Assembly: GCA_036378435.1 (NCBI GenBank)
Contig: DASUWK010000024.1
Span: 1 to 59,482, forward strand
Length of the DNA: 59,482 nt
DNA from: DASUWK01 sp036378435
Lineage (GTDB): Bacteria > Chloroflexota > Dormibacteria > Dormibacterales > Dormibacteraceae
Reading direction: 5' to 3'
The notes beneath the pieces were generated by a model that made no database searches, was not told where the DNA came from, and saw nothing but the letters and a program-made list of their open reading frames with translations. The position numbers were made by a program, and so were the translations under genes. Below, one piece after another: positions 15,049-23,186 of the stretch (its first letter is position 1; every line of letters begins with the position of its first letter).

Positions 15049-16302
15049 CTACAGCAGCTTGCGCACGTCCAGGGCGAGCCGCAAGTTCGTGCGCGTGCCA
15101 GGGTCGTCGAGCGAGCCCGGGACCAGCTCGCGCAGCTTGTCCAGCCGGTAGAGGACGGTGTGCCGGTGAAGGTGCAGAGCCGCGGCGGCTTCTTTGACAG
15201 AGCCGGCCGCGAGGTAGGCGTCCAGAGTCTCCAGCAGCGACCCGTTGCGGTCGGCGTCCAACAGACGTCCCAACAGGTGCTGGACGTACCGCTCCGCCAG
15301 GTGCGGCGACTGGGCCAGCAGGAGCAGCGGGATCAGCTCGTCGTGGTGCTGGATCCGCGTCTCGGGATGGAGCCGGCGGCCCAGCTCGAGCGCCTGCGTC
15401 GCTTCAAGGTACGAGCGGGAGACCCCGCGCAATCCTTGGTGGTAGCCGCCGATCGCCGCCCTCAGACGGAGGCGCCTGTCGCCCAGCTCCAGGCGCCGCA
15501 GGAAGAGGTCGACCTCGGCCAGCGCGGCGGCCGACGTGGCCGGCCACAGCAGCACCGCCGCGTGCGGGTCGGTCGCGTGGTGGATGGTGCGGACCGCGCC
15601 GGCTGACGCGTCCAGCAGCTCGGCCAGCAGCTCGCCACCGCGTGGATCCTCGGCCGCACCGCGCTGGAGGCGCAGAGCGACCACGACGTAAGTGGTCGCG
15701 AGCTGGACGTTGACCGCTAGCGCCTGCTTCTGCAGAGCCGTCTCGGACTCGAAGGTGTCCGTCAGCAGCGCGTGGACCAGGCGGGCGCGGGCGCGGGTAC
15801 CGCGGTCGAGGTGCTGCTCGCGCGCGGTGAGATACGTCCGCGTCACCTCGGCCGCGACCTGGTCCAGCGCGGTGAACACGTAGTTCGCGGTCACCACCAT
15901 CGCCTCAGGCGTCGCGCCCGGATGGTCACGCCAGGCGCGGAGGATCGCGTCCCAGGCGACTCGCGCTGCGATGCGGTAGGCGGCGAGGACCGGCTCGACC
16001 GAAAGGCTGCCGCGCGCCTGCAGGATCCCGAGCTGCGCGACACGGCGGAGCTCCTCGGGCGAGGGCGGCCGCGCTTCGCGAGCGGTGGCGAGGAAAAGGT
16101 CGAGCCCGGCTTCGCAGGCGCGAGAGATCGCGTCCATCCGCGGCGGGACGCCGGTTGAGCGGTCCCAGCGGACTTCGCTGATCACGGCGCGGGCCATGTG
16201 CCGGGCGAGGCCCTGCCGGCGGCGGCCCAGCTCGTCGAGGAGCTCGGGCGGAAGGGGGCTCCCGCCCTCGTGCGGTTTGGACTCGGTGGCCAAACCCGTC
16301 AT
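15049..16302 (-). CDS. PucR-family transcriptional regulator, FasR/MabR-like
   Basis: The 417-residue product has an N-terminal helical sensor region (about 1-150), a degenerate GGDEF-like central domain typical of CdaR/PucR proteins (about 160-290), and the C-terminal PucR helix-turn-helix. There, LDAYLAAGSVKEAAAALHLH and HRHTVLYRLDKLREL are diagnostic. In Streptomyces and Mycobacterium a PucR-type protein (FasR, MabR) sits just upstream of the FAS-II operon and activates it by sensing acyl-CoA. The same position here makes a fatty-acid regulator the best inference. A TATAGT box 6 nt before the ATG suggests a leaderless start shared with the divergent GNAT gene. Confidence 0.85.
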   Translation of the reverse strand: MTGLATESKPHEGGSPLPPELLDELGRRRQGLARHMARAVISEVRWDRSTGVPPRMDAISRACEAGLDLFLATAREARPPSPEELRRVAQLGILQARGSLSVEPVLAAYRIAARVAWDAILRAWRDHPGATPEAMVVTANYVFTALDQVAAEVTRTYLTAREQHLDRGTRARARLVHALLTDTFESETALQKQALAVNVQLATTYVVVALRLQRGAAEDPRGGELLAELLDASAGAVRTIHHATDPHAAVLLWPATSAAALAEVDLFLRRLELGDRRLRLRAAIGGYHQGLRGVSRSYLEATQALELGRRLHPETRIQHHDELIPLLLLAQSPHLAERYVQHLLGRLLDADRNGSLLETLDAYLAAGSVKEAAAALHLHRHTVLYRLDKLRELVPGSLDDPGTRTNLRLALDVRKLL

Positions 16303-16308
16303 CTGGCG

Positions 16309-16316
16309 ACTATATA
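16309..16316. promoter_or_regulatory. Shared divergent -10 element
   Basis: The palindromic TATATA at 16311-16316 is the only AT-rich stretch between the two genes. On the minus strand TATAGT (complement of 16309-16314) is 6 nt before the PucR ATG. On the plus strand TATATA is 6 nt before the GNAT GTG. Both transcripts would be leaderless and would compete for the same bases. Confidence 0.5.
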
Positions 16317-16322
16317 GGGGCC

Positions 16323-16928
16323 GTGGCTGAGCGGATCACGCTGGAGGGCAACCTGGTGCGGCTCGAGCCGCTGACGCTGGAGCACGCAGGCGCGCTCCTG
16401 GCCGCTGCCGCGGAACAGCCGGAGCTCTACCGCTGGACGTGGGTGCCGCGTGACATCGAAGGCGCGCGGGCCTATATCGAAGAGGCGCTCGGGCCGGCGT
16501 TCGTGGCCTTCGCCACCGTCAGGCTCGAAGACCAGCGCGTGGTCGGAAGCACCAGATTCCGTCTCGAGACGTGGGCCTGGCCGGCTTGGCACCTCGAGCA
16601 TGGCAGGACGACGCCCGATGTGGTCGAGATCGGTTGGACCTGGCTCGCCGCGTCAGCCCTGCGCTCCGGTATCAACACCGAGGCCAAAAAGCTGATGCTG
16701 CGCCACGCCTTCGAGACCTGGCACGTGCATGCCGTCAGGCTGACCACGGATTACCGCAACGAGCGCTCACGCGCGGCCATCGAGCGCATCGGCGCCAAGC
16801 TCGACGGCGTCATCCGCGCTGCCCGCAACGCCGCCGACGGGACGGTCAGGGACTCCGCGTTCTACTCGATCACCGCGGCGGAGTGGCCGGCGGTCGACGC
16901 GCGCTTGGAGCAGCTGCTGACCCGTTGA
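16323..16928 (+). CDS. GNAT-family N-acetyltransferase (RimJ/RimL type)
   Basis: The 201-residue product opens with the RimJ/L pattern LEGNLVRLEPLTLEHAGALL. It has VGSTRFRLE in the central sheet, EIGWTWLAASALRSGINTEAK (acetyl-CoA pyrophosphate loop region) and the C-terminal TDYRNERSRAAIERIGAKLDG block. The family acetylates protein N-termini or small amines; the substrate is not predictable here. The start is GTG immediately after the shared TATATA element. Its stop overlaps the TTG start of the next gene as TTGA. Confidence 0.88.
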   Translation: MAERITLEGNLVRLEPLTLEHAGALLAAAAEQPELYRWTWVPRDIEGARAYIEEALGPAFVAFATVRLEDQRVVGSTRFRLETWAWPAWHLEHGRTTPDVVEIGWTWLAASALRSGINTEAKKLMLRHAFETWHVHAVRLTTDYRNERSRAAIERIGAKLDGVIRAARNAADGTVRDSAFYSITAAEWPAVDARLEQLLTR

Positions 16929-17815
16929 GCTGGAAGCCGGAGGTCCTGGTCGACGAGGCACCGGCCCGCCGGCTGATCGGGACGCAGTTCCCTGAGCTCG
17001 ACACGCGCCGGCTGCAGCTGCTCGGCGAAGGCTGGGACATGACCGTCTGGCTGGTGGACGGCGCGCACGTCTTCCGGTTTCCGCGGCGGGAGATCGTCGT
17101 GCCCGGCCTGCTTCGCGAGCTCGAAGTGCTGCCCCTGATCGCGGCAGAGCTGCCGCTGGCGATCCCGGAGCCTCGGTTCGTTGGGCGGCCTGACGCGGCC
17201 TACCCTTGGCCGTTCTACGGCGCCTGGCTCATTCCAGGGCTCGAGTGCGGCCAGGCTGGCCTCGACCAGGCCGCCCGCGACGCGCTGGCTCCAGCGCTGG
17301 CGGGCTTCCTCCGGAGGCTTCACGAGCTCCCGCCGCCGCGGGGTTTGCCGGACGACCCGATGGGCCGCGGGGACATGGCGATCCGCGTACCCCTGACGCG
17401 CGAAGCGCTGGCCCGGCTGCACGAGCTCGGCGTCTGGACCGCGCCGCACGGGATCGAAGAGCTCCTCGACCAGGCCCTGGCGCTGCCGCCCGCGGCCGAC
17501 AAGGTCCTCGTCCACGGCGACCTCCATCTGCGCCACCTGCTGGTCGACGGCGCGCGGGCCTCCGGCGTCATCGACTGGATCGACGTCTCGAGGGCGCCAC
17601 GCTCGGTCGACCTCGTCCTCTACTGGTCGCTCTTCTCCGCGGCAGGCCGCGGCGCGTTCAGCCGTTTCTACGGCGAGCTCGATGAGGCGACCCTGCTCAG
17701 GGCGCGCGTGCTCTCACTTAACCTGTGCGCCCTCCTCGCCGACTACGCGCACGTCGAGGGAATCGGCTGGCTCGAGAGTGAGGCAGTCGCCGGCCTCGAG
17801 AGGACGGCCGTCTAG
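16925..17815 (+). CDS. Aminoglycoside phosphotransferase-family kinase
   Basis: The product is 296 residues from a TTG start in a TTGA overlap. It shows a degenerate nucleotide loop (GEGWDMTVW), HVFRFPR supplying the ATP-binding region, the catalytic loop VHGDLHLRHLLV and the metal-binding GVIDWIDV. The fold is the APH/choline-kinase type, and members phosphorylate antibiotics, choline, homoserine or other hydroxyl compounds. Nothing in the sequence identifies resistance. Translation is coupled to the GNAT gene, so the two may act on one compound. It ends in a 4-nt convergent overlap. Confidence 0.85.
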   Translation: MSWKPEVLVDEAPARRLIGTQFPELDTRRLQLLGEGWDMTVWLVDGAHVFRFPRREIVVPGLLRELEVLPLIAAELPLAIPEPRFVGRPDAAYPWPFYGAWLIPGLECGQAGLDQAARDALAPALAGFLRRLHELPPPRGLPDDPMGRGDMAIRVPLTREALARLHELGVWTAPHGIEELLDQALALPPAADKVLVHGDLHLRHLLVDGARASGVIDWIDVSRAPRSVDLVLYWSLFSAAGRGAFSRFYGELDEATLLRARVLSLNLCALLADYAHVEGIGWLESEAVAGLERTAV

Positions 17816-18555
17816 ACCGCGGCGCCCATGAAGGCCAGCATCCGCCGCCAAGCGTCGTCGCACTCCGCGCGGTGCTGCTCGAAGCTGCGGTCGAAGAAGC
17901 TGTGGGGCGCGTCGGGGTAGACCTGTAGCTCGACCTCGACTCCGTTGGCGCGCACGGACTCGGCAAAGCGCTCCGTGTCCTCGACCGGGGTGAAGTCCTG
18001 GCCGGCGGCGAAGATCAGGAGCGGCGTGCGCATGCGCTCCGCGTAGTCCTGCACTCGGCTCGGAATGCCGTAGAACCCGATCGCGCCAGCCAGGCCCTCC
18101 TGCGTCGCCGACTGCCGCCACGAGTTGGAGCCACCCCAGCAGAATCCGACCGTGTAGACGCGCTCCGCGCCGCCGCCGTCCGGCGACCGCATGTACTCGA
18201 TCGCGACGCGTGCGTCGGCGTCCACGATCTCGGCCTTCGCCTGCTCCACGTGCGGGCGGTACTCGAAGCTCTCGTCGCGAGCCGTCCCTTGGCCCGCGCT
18301 GCGGGCGAAGTAGTCGATCGCGATCGCGTGTACGCCCGCCTCCGCGAAACGCTGGGCGAGCTCCTTGTAGAAGTCGTGGAGGCCGCGGACGTCGGGCAGG
18401 ATCACGATCGCCGCGCCGCTCGGCTGAGAGGTGCGGGCGTGGTAAGCGTCGAACTCGGTGCCGTCGGCCGAACGAAGCGTCAGCTCGGCAGCGTCAGCGG
18501 CGCCGCCGGCGATGACGGGCGGAAAGGGTGGGTGGGCGTCATCCGAGTAGCACAC
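17812..18555 (-). CDS. Dienelactone hydrolase-family protein
   Basis: The 247-residue product has the DLH nucleophile elbow GFCWGG with Cys in place of Ser, preceded by the oxyanion segment VILPDVRGLHDFYKEL. Later it has LLIFAAGQDFTPVEDT with the acid and APHSFFDR with the catalytic His. The family hydrolyses dienelactones and other esters or lactones. The gene lies 4 nt behind the SDR gene, so the two probably form a small catabolic operon. Confidence 0.9.
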   Translation of the reverse strand: MCYSDDAHPPFPPVIAGGAADAAELTLRSADGTEFDAYHARTSQPSGAAIVILPDVRGLHDFYKELAQRFAEAGVHAIAIDYFARSAGQGTARDESFEYRPHVEQAKAEIVDADARVAIEYMRSPDGGGAERVYTVGFCWGGSNSWRQSATQEGLAGAIGFYGIPSRVQDYAERMRTPLLIFAAGQDFTPVEDTERFAESVRANGVEVELQVYPDAPHSFFDRSFEQHRAECDDAWRRMLAFMGAAV

Positions 18556-18559
18556 GGGA

Positions 18560-19447
18560 TCAGCCCTGTGCCTGGCCGGTCCAGAGGCCGACCGGCTGCA
18601 GCTGGCCCTTGAACGGACCCTCGAAGGCAGCCTCGATGTCGCCGGCCGACCATCCGCCGGACTTCAGCTCGTAGTGCACCTCCATCGGGTGGCTCCAGAT
18701 GGCGAGGCGGTTGCCGCCCAACGCCAGGATCTGTCCATTCAGGCCGGCGGAGGCGTCGCTGGCCAGGAACACCACCGCGGCGGCGACGTCCTCCGGCGGT
18801 CCCATGTAGCGGTCGCGGAGCTCCTGCGGCACGTTCTCAGGGTCGAGGTTCTCCATGCCCGGGATCGACTTCACCATCTCGGTGACCGCTGTTGGCGCGA
18901 GCGCGTTGATCCGCACGTTGTAGCGAGCAAGCTCCTGCGCCCAGGTCCTGGTCATGCCCAGGATCGCCGCCTTGGCGGCCGCGTAATTCGTCTGGCCGAT
19001 GTTGCCGCAGAGCCCCGACGTGGACGTGATGTTCACGATCACGCCGCCGCCCTGCTCGCGGAACTGCGCCGCCGCCGCGCGGCTGCAGGCGAACGTGCCC
19101 TTGGCGTGCACGGCGTATACGGCGTCGAACTCCTCGTCCGACATCTTGATCAGCGTCCGGTCCCGCACGATGCCCGCGTTGTTCACGAGGATGTCGATCT
19201 TCCCGAACGCCTCCACGCAGGTCTGAATCAGGCTTGCGCAGTACTCGGCGGAATCCACAGACCCCGTCGACGCCTTTGCCTTGCCTCCGTTCGACTCGAT
19301 CTCCTTGACGACGCCGGCAGCGTTCTGCTCGTCGACGTCGTTGATCACCACCGAAGCCCCTTCGGCCGCCAGAGCCAGCGCGTAAGCACGGCCCAGGCCC
19401 CGGCCTGCGCCGGTCACCACTGCTGCTTTACCTTCTAGTCGCGTCAT
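18560..19447 (-). CDS. SDR-family oxidoreductase, HSD17B4/FabG-like
   Basis: The product is 295 residues from the ATG at 19447. It has the NAD loop TGAGRGLG, NNAG near residue 90, ITSTSG with catalytic Ser, and YAAAK. It then extends some 45 residues beyond a core SDR with ALGGNRLAIW, a tail found in the dehydrogenase unit of peroxisomal multifunctional-like enzymes. A role in oxidising 3-hydroxyacyl-CoA or sterols is inferred. Its ATG shares bases with the divergent DinB ATG (CATG). An alternative start 8 codons upstream would overlap that gene further. Confidence 0.85.
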   Translation of the reverse strand: MTRLEGKAAVVTGAGRGLGRAYALALAAEGASVVINDVDEQNAAGVVKEIESNGGKAKASTGSVDSAEYCASLIQTCVEAFGKIDILVNNAGIVRDRTLIKMSDEEFDAVYAVHAKGTFACSRAAAAQFREQGGGVIVNITSTSGLCGNIGQTNYAAAKAAILGMTRTWAQELARYNVRINALAPTAVTEMVKSIPGMENLDPENVPQELRDRYMGPPEDVAAAVVFLASDASAGLNGQILALGGNRLAIWSHPMEVHYELKSGGWSAGDIEAAFEGPFKGQLQPVGLWTGQAQG

Positions 19448-19973
19448 GAAAATAGAGAGTCCCACATTCACCGCCGACGACGTCCGCGCCTTCCTGCGCG
19501 AGCAGCGCGAGCACGAACGGGATCAGCTGGTAAGGCGCCTCGAGGCTGTGGGGGAACGGCTGCGCGATCTGGCGCCCAGGCTGCTGCAAGCGTCCGACGA
19601 GGCGCAGGGAGACGGCTGGACGGCCCGCGAGGTGCTTGCGCACCTGGCCCTGGTGTCCAAGGTCTATGGCGTCGTCGGTTACCGCGTGGCCGCCGGCAAG
19701 GTGACAGAGGTCGACCTGCTGTCATACGTCCAGTCGCGCGACGTGTTCGGCGAAGCCGCCGCAAGGGAGCCGGCGCAGCAGCACCTGGACTCCATCGAGG
19801 CCGACCACGCGCGCACGCTGGCTTTCCTGCGCACGGCGGATGTCGAAGACCTCGAGCGTGGGGCCGAGAGCGGCATCGAAGACCTGCGCTTGACAGCGCT
19901 TGACGTCATTCGACTGGCGCTCGTGAACCACTGCGAGATGCACCTGACGCAGCTCGAAAACGCCCTCGCCTGA
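19446..19973 (+). CDS. DinB/DUF664-like protein
   Basis: The 175-residue product is an all-helical protein with DGWTAREVLAHLALVSK, the DinB-fold hallmark, and a closing VNHCEMHLTQLENAL. The spaced histidines (in AHLA, VNH and MHL) could form the metal site typical of DinB-type four-helix proteins, several of which are thiol-dependent S-transferases. Its exact reaction is unknown. The start codon overlaps that of the divergent SDR gene. Confidence 0.75.
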   Translation: MKIESPTFTADDVRAFLREQREHERDQLVRRLEAVGERLRDLAPRLLQASDEAQGDGWTAREVLAHLALVSKVYGVVGYRVAAGKVTEVDLLSYVQSRDVFGEAAAREPAQQHLDSIEADHARTLAFLRTADVEDLERGAESGIEDLRLTALDVIRLALVNHCEMHLTQLENALA

Positions 19974-20014
19974 ACTCGCGACCCGAACCGAGCGCTCTCC
20001 GTAAATACGCCGAC

Positions 20015-20060
20015 TTGACAGGAATGCGCAATTGGGGTAAAGGTGATAGCGATACTATCA
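20015..20060 (+). promoter_or_regulatory. Promoter and palindromic operator before the sortase substrate gene
   Basis: A perfect -35 TTGACA lies at 20015-20020. At 17 nt there is only a weak TAAAGG. Further on is a 17-bp inverted repeat, TGATAG-cgata-CTATCA (20044-20060), which could be a repressor or activator site. The gene then has a strong GAGGTGAGG ribosome binding site (20076-20084) before the ATG at 20091. Confidence 0.5.
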
Positions 20061-20090
20061 ATTCTTACCGGTTGCGAGGTGAGGCATAAG

Positions 20091-20744
<654 letters not shown>

Positions 20745-20764
20745 CGACCAACACAATCAACTGA

Positions 20765-20798
20765 GACCGGCGGTCGATTTGGCCGCCGGTCCTTTTTT
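20765..20798 (+). terminator. Intrinsic terminator between sortase substrate and sortase
   Basis: A perfect 9-bp GC stem (20765-20773 with 20783-20791) has a 9-nt loop that can add two more pairs, and is followed by CTTTTTT. It lies 20 bp after the substrate stop and 22 bp before the sortase start. It should stop most transcripts and leave the sortase expressed by read-through or a weak separate promoter. Confidence 0.9.
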
Positions 20799-20820
20799 CA
20801 TCAAAATCCGGGAGAGAGAG

Positions 20821-21465
20821 ATGTCCAGCCTGGCCCAGGTCAAGGTCGCCACGACCGCGCGGCGGCGCCGATCACCTCGTCGCTGGATCGGCCTCATCGT
20901 GATGGCCGTCGGGATCGCGCTCCTGGCCGGCACGGCTGCCAACTTCATGGATGGGTTGCTCCAGGAGCACCAGCTGGACCAGAGCTGGATCAACTACCGG
21001 GTCAACCACGAGGCGCCGACTCCCACCCTCAATCCGGACCCGGCCTGGCTGCACCCGGTGAACGGTGTCGACTTCGCGATCGCCGTCCCCAAGCTCAACT
21101 ACCTGGCGGCGGTGCGGGAGGGGGTCAGCTCCGACACGCTGGCGGCGGGGCCCGGCCACTATCCCTCCATGAAGTGGCCCGGCCAGCAGGGCAACGTCGG
21201 CGTGGCCGCGCACAACATCTACTGGATCCACTTCGATCAGCTGCAGTCCGGCGACGAGATCGTTCTGCAGACCCGATGGGGTGACTATCACTACCGCATC
21301 CAGTGGCGAAAGCTGGTCTCGCCGGATGACATGACGGTGCTGGTGCCGACCAGCGACTACAGGCTGACCCTGACGACGTGCTGGCCGCTGTGGGCAGGAG
21401 CTTTCGCCACCCAGAGACTGATCTTCAGCGCGGAGATGTTCTACCCGGCGCAGCCGCCGGCGTAG
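20821..21465 (+). CDS. Sortase (class E/D-like transpeptidase)
   Basis: The 214-residue product has a basic N-terminus, one membrane anchor (about 21-42) and an extracytoplasmic sortase domain. The catalytic triad is visible as His131 (VAAHN), Cys187 (LTLTTCWP) and Arg199. The GPGHYPSMKWPGQQGN segment is typical of class D/E enzymes. It would cleave LAxTG between Thr and Gly and attach the protein upstream to the envelope. The start ATG follows a GGGAGAGAGAG ribosome binding site. The substrate and enzyme form an isolated pair. Confidence 0.9.
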   Translation: MSSLAQVKVATTARRRRSPRRWIGLIVMAVGIALLAGTAANFMDGLLQEHQLDQSWINYRVNHEAPTPTLNPDPAWLHPVNGVDFAIAVPKLNYLAAVREGVSSDTLAAGPGHYPSMKWPGQQGNVGVAAHNIYWIHFDQLQSGDEIVLQTRWGDYHYRIQWRKLVSPDDMTVLVPTSDYRLTLTTCWPLWAGAFATQRLIFSAEMFYPAQPPA

Positions 21466-21501
21466 CGCCGCGGTCCCAACCGCCCCGGCACAATAACGCC
21501 C

Positions 21502-22395
21502 GTGCCGGCCGTCATCAGCCTCGAGCAGGTCGAGAAGCGCTACGGCGCCGTGGAGGCGCTCAAGGGCGTCGATTTCGAGGTCGACGCCGGTGAGCTGGTC
21601 GCGCTCCTGGGGCCCAACGGGGCCGGCAAGACGACCGCGATCAGCATCCTCCTCGGCCTGCGCCACCCGACCCGCGGCAAGGTCAGCCTCTTCGGGCTGG
21701 CGCCGTCCACCCGGGAGGCGCGCAGCCGCGTCGGGGTAATGCTCCAGGAGTCCGGCGTGCCGACGGTGCTCAAGGTCCGCGAGCTGGTCGACCTCTTCCG
21801 GTCCTACTATCCGCGGCCTCTGACGACGGCGGAGGCGATCGAGCTTGCCGGCCTCGAGGAGAAGGCAGACGCGCGCGTGAGCACACTTTCCGGCGGCCAG
21901 CAGCAGCGCCTCTACTTCGCGCTGGCCATCGCGGGCGACCCGGACGTCCTCTTCTTGGACGAGCCGACGGTCGGTCTCGACGTCGAGGGCCGGCGCCGGT
22001 TCCTCGACAGCATCCGGCGGTTTCACCAGGGCGGCAAGACCGTGCTGCTGACTACTCACTACCTCGAGGAGGCCGACGAGCTGGCGCAGCGGATCGTCGT
22101 GATCGATCGCGGCCGTGTCATCGCCGACGCCAGCCCGCGCGAGATCAAGTCCCGCGTTGCCGGCCGCCGCGTCTCGTTCACGAGCGCCCAATTCGCCGAA
22201 CCAGTCCTGGATGGCCTGCCGGTGACCGCCGTCGACCGTCGCGAGGGCAGGACCGTGGTCTTGACCAACTCGGCGGAAGACGTCGTGCGGCGCCTCCTGG
22301 ACCGCGTGTCCGACCTTGCCGACCTGGAGGTGGTCGGAGCCGACCTCGAAGAGGCGTTCGTCGCCCTGACCGAGCACGCGGGGGCCCCGGCGTGA
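21502..22395 (+). CDS. ABC transporter ATP-binding protein
   Basis: The 297-residue product has the Walker A GPNGAGKTT, the Q-loop in VGVMLQESG, the signature LSGGQQQR, Walker B LFLDEPTVGLD and the switch His in TTHYLEEAD. A C-terminal domain of about 80 residues follows, as in the drug-exporter/lipid-exporter subfamily (DrrA/CcmA-like). The GTG start lies 7 nt after CACAAT. It overlaps the permease gene by 4 nt, so the two form one exporter; the cargo is not predictable. Confidence 0.94.
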   Translation: MPAVISLEQVEKRYGAVEALKGVDFEVDAGELVALLGPNGAGKTTAISILLGLRHPTRGKVSLFGLAPSTREARSRVGVMLQESGVPTVLKVRELVDLFRSYYPRPLTTAEAIELAGLEEKADARVSTLSGGQQQRLYFALAIAGDPDVLFLDEPTVGLDVEGRRRFLDSIRRFHQGGKTVLLTTHYLEEADELAQRIVVIDRGRVIADASPREIKSRVAGRRVSFTSAQFAEPVLDGLPVTAVDRREGRTVVLTNSAEDVVRRLLDRVSDLADLEVVGADLEEAFVALTEHAGAPA

Positions 22396-23186
22396 GCGTC
22401 GCCGCCGTCCCCGCGACGGCGCCGATCGCGCCGATGGTCTGGCGGCAGGCGGCCGCCGAGTTCCGCAAGCTGTGGCGCGTCCCGGCCTTCAGCGCGACGA
22501 GCCTGGCGCTGCCCGTCATGTTCTATGCGTTCTTCGGTGACACCAACGCGCACCGCGTCATCCCGGGCACCGGCGTCATCTCCGGCGACTACGTGATGGC
22601 GTCCCTGGGCGCCTACGCAGTCAGCAACGTGATGGTCTTCTCGTTCGGGATCGGCGTCGCCAACGAGCGCGGGCAGAAGCTCGACCTGCTGATGCGGGCG
22701 GCGCCGCTCCCGGCGCTGGTCTACCTGGTCGCGAAGGTGCTGATCGCCCTCCTCTTCGGGCTGCTCGCGCTGCTGGTGCTCATAGGCTTCGCGCGCCTGA
22801 CCGGCTCGATCGACATCGGTCCCACCACCGTGCTCGTGCTGACGCTCCGGCTGCTGGCCGGCGCGCTGCCGTTCGTCGCCATCGGATTCGCCTTCGGGTA
22901 CCTCGCCGGCCCGAACTCGGCCGTGGCGGTCGTCAACCTGATCTACCTGCCGATGGCGTTCGCGTCCGGCATCTTCATCCCGGCCCAGCTCCTGCCGGAC
23001 TGGATCGCGCACATCTCGCCCTACCTCCCCCTGTACCGCTACGCGGACCTGGCCTGGCAGACGATCGGGGTCAAGACGGGCGAGGACATCTGGCGGGATG
23101 CGCTCTACCTCACGGCTTACTTCGTGGTCTTCTTCGCGCTGGCCCTGTGGGCTTACCGCCGCGACGCGAGCCGGAAGTTCAGCTGA
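22392..23186 (+). CDS. ABC-2 type transporter permease
   Basis: The 264-residue product has six hydrophobic spans in the ABC-2 layout and an N-terminal cytoplasmic segment WRQAAAEFRKLWRVPAF. The YLPMAFASGIFIPAQLLPDWI stretch before the last loop is the typical ABC-2 signature. It partners with the ATPase encoded directly upstream, presumably as a dimer of each. It overlaps the convergent kinase gene by 8 nt. Confidence 0.9.
   Translation: MSVAAVPATAPIAPMVWRQAAAEFRKLWRVPAFSATSLALPVMFYAFFGDTNAHRVIPGTGVISGDYVMASLGAYAVSNVMVFSFGIGVANERGQKLDLLMRAAPLPALVYLVAKVLIALLFGLLALLVLIGFARLTGSIDIGPTTVLVLTLRLLAGALPFVAIGFAFGYLAGPNSAVAVVNLIYLPMAFASGIFIPAQLLPDWIAHISPYLPLYRYADLAWQTIGVKTGEDIWRDALYLTAYFVVFFALALWAYRRDASRKFS

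Noticed and set aside
16925..17815. Aminoglycoside resistance gene
   Set aside because: Only the general APH fold is visible. No resistance-specific motif, mobile element or gene cluster accompanies it, so only the kinase family is assigned.
20872..22377. Long minus-strand open frame of about 500 codons across the sortase and ABC genes
   Set aside because: It is antisense to two well-conserved genes, and its composition is typical of the GC-driven shadow frame. No family is recognisable.
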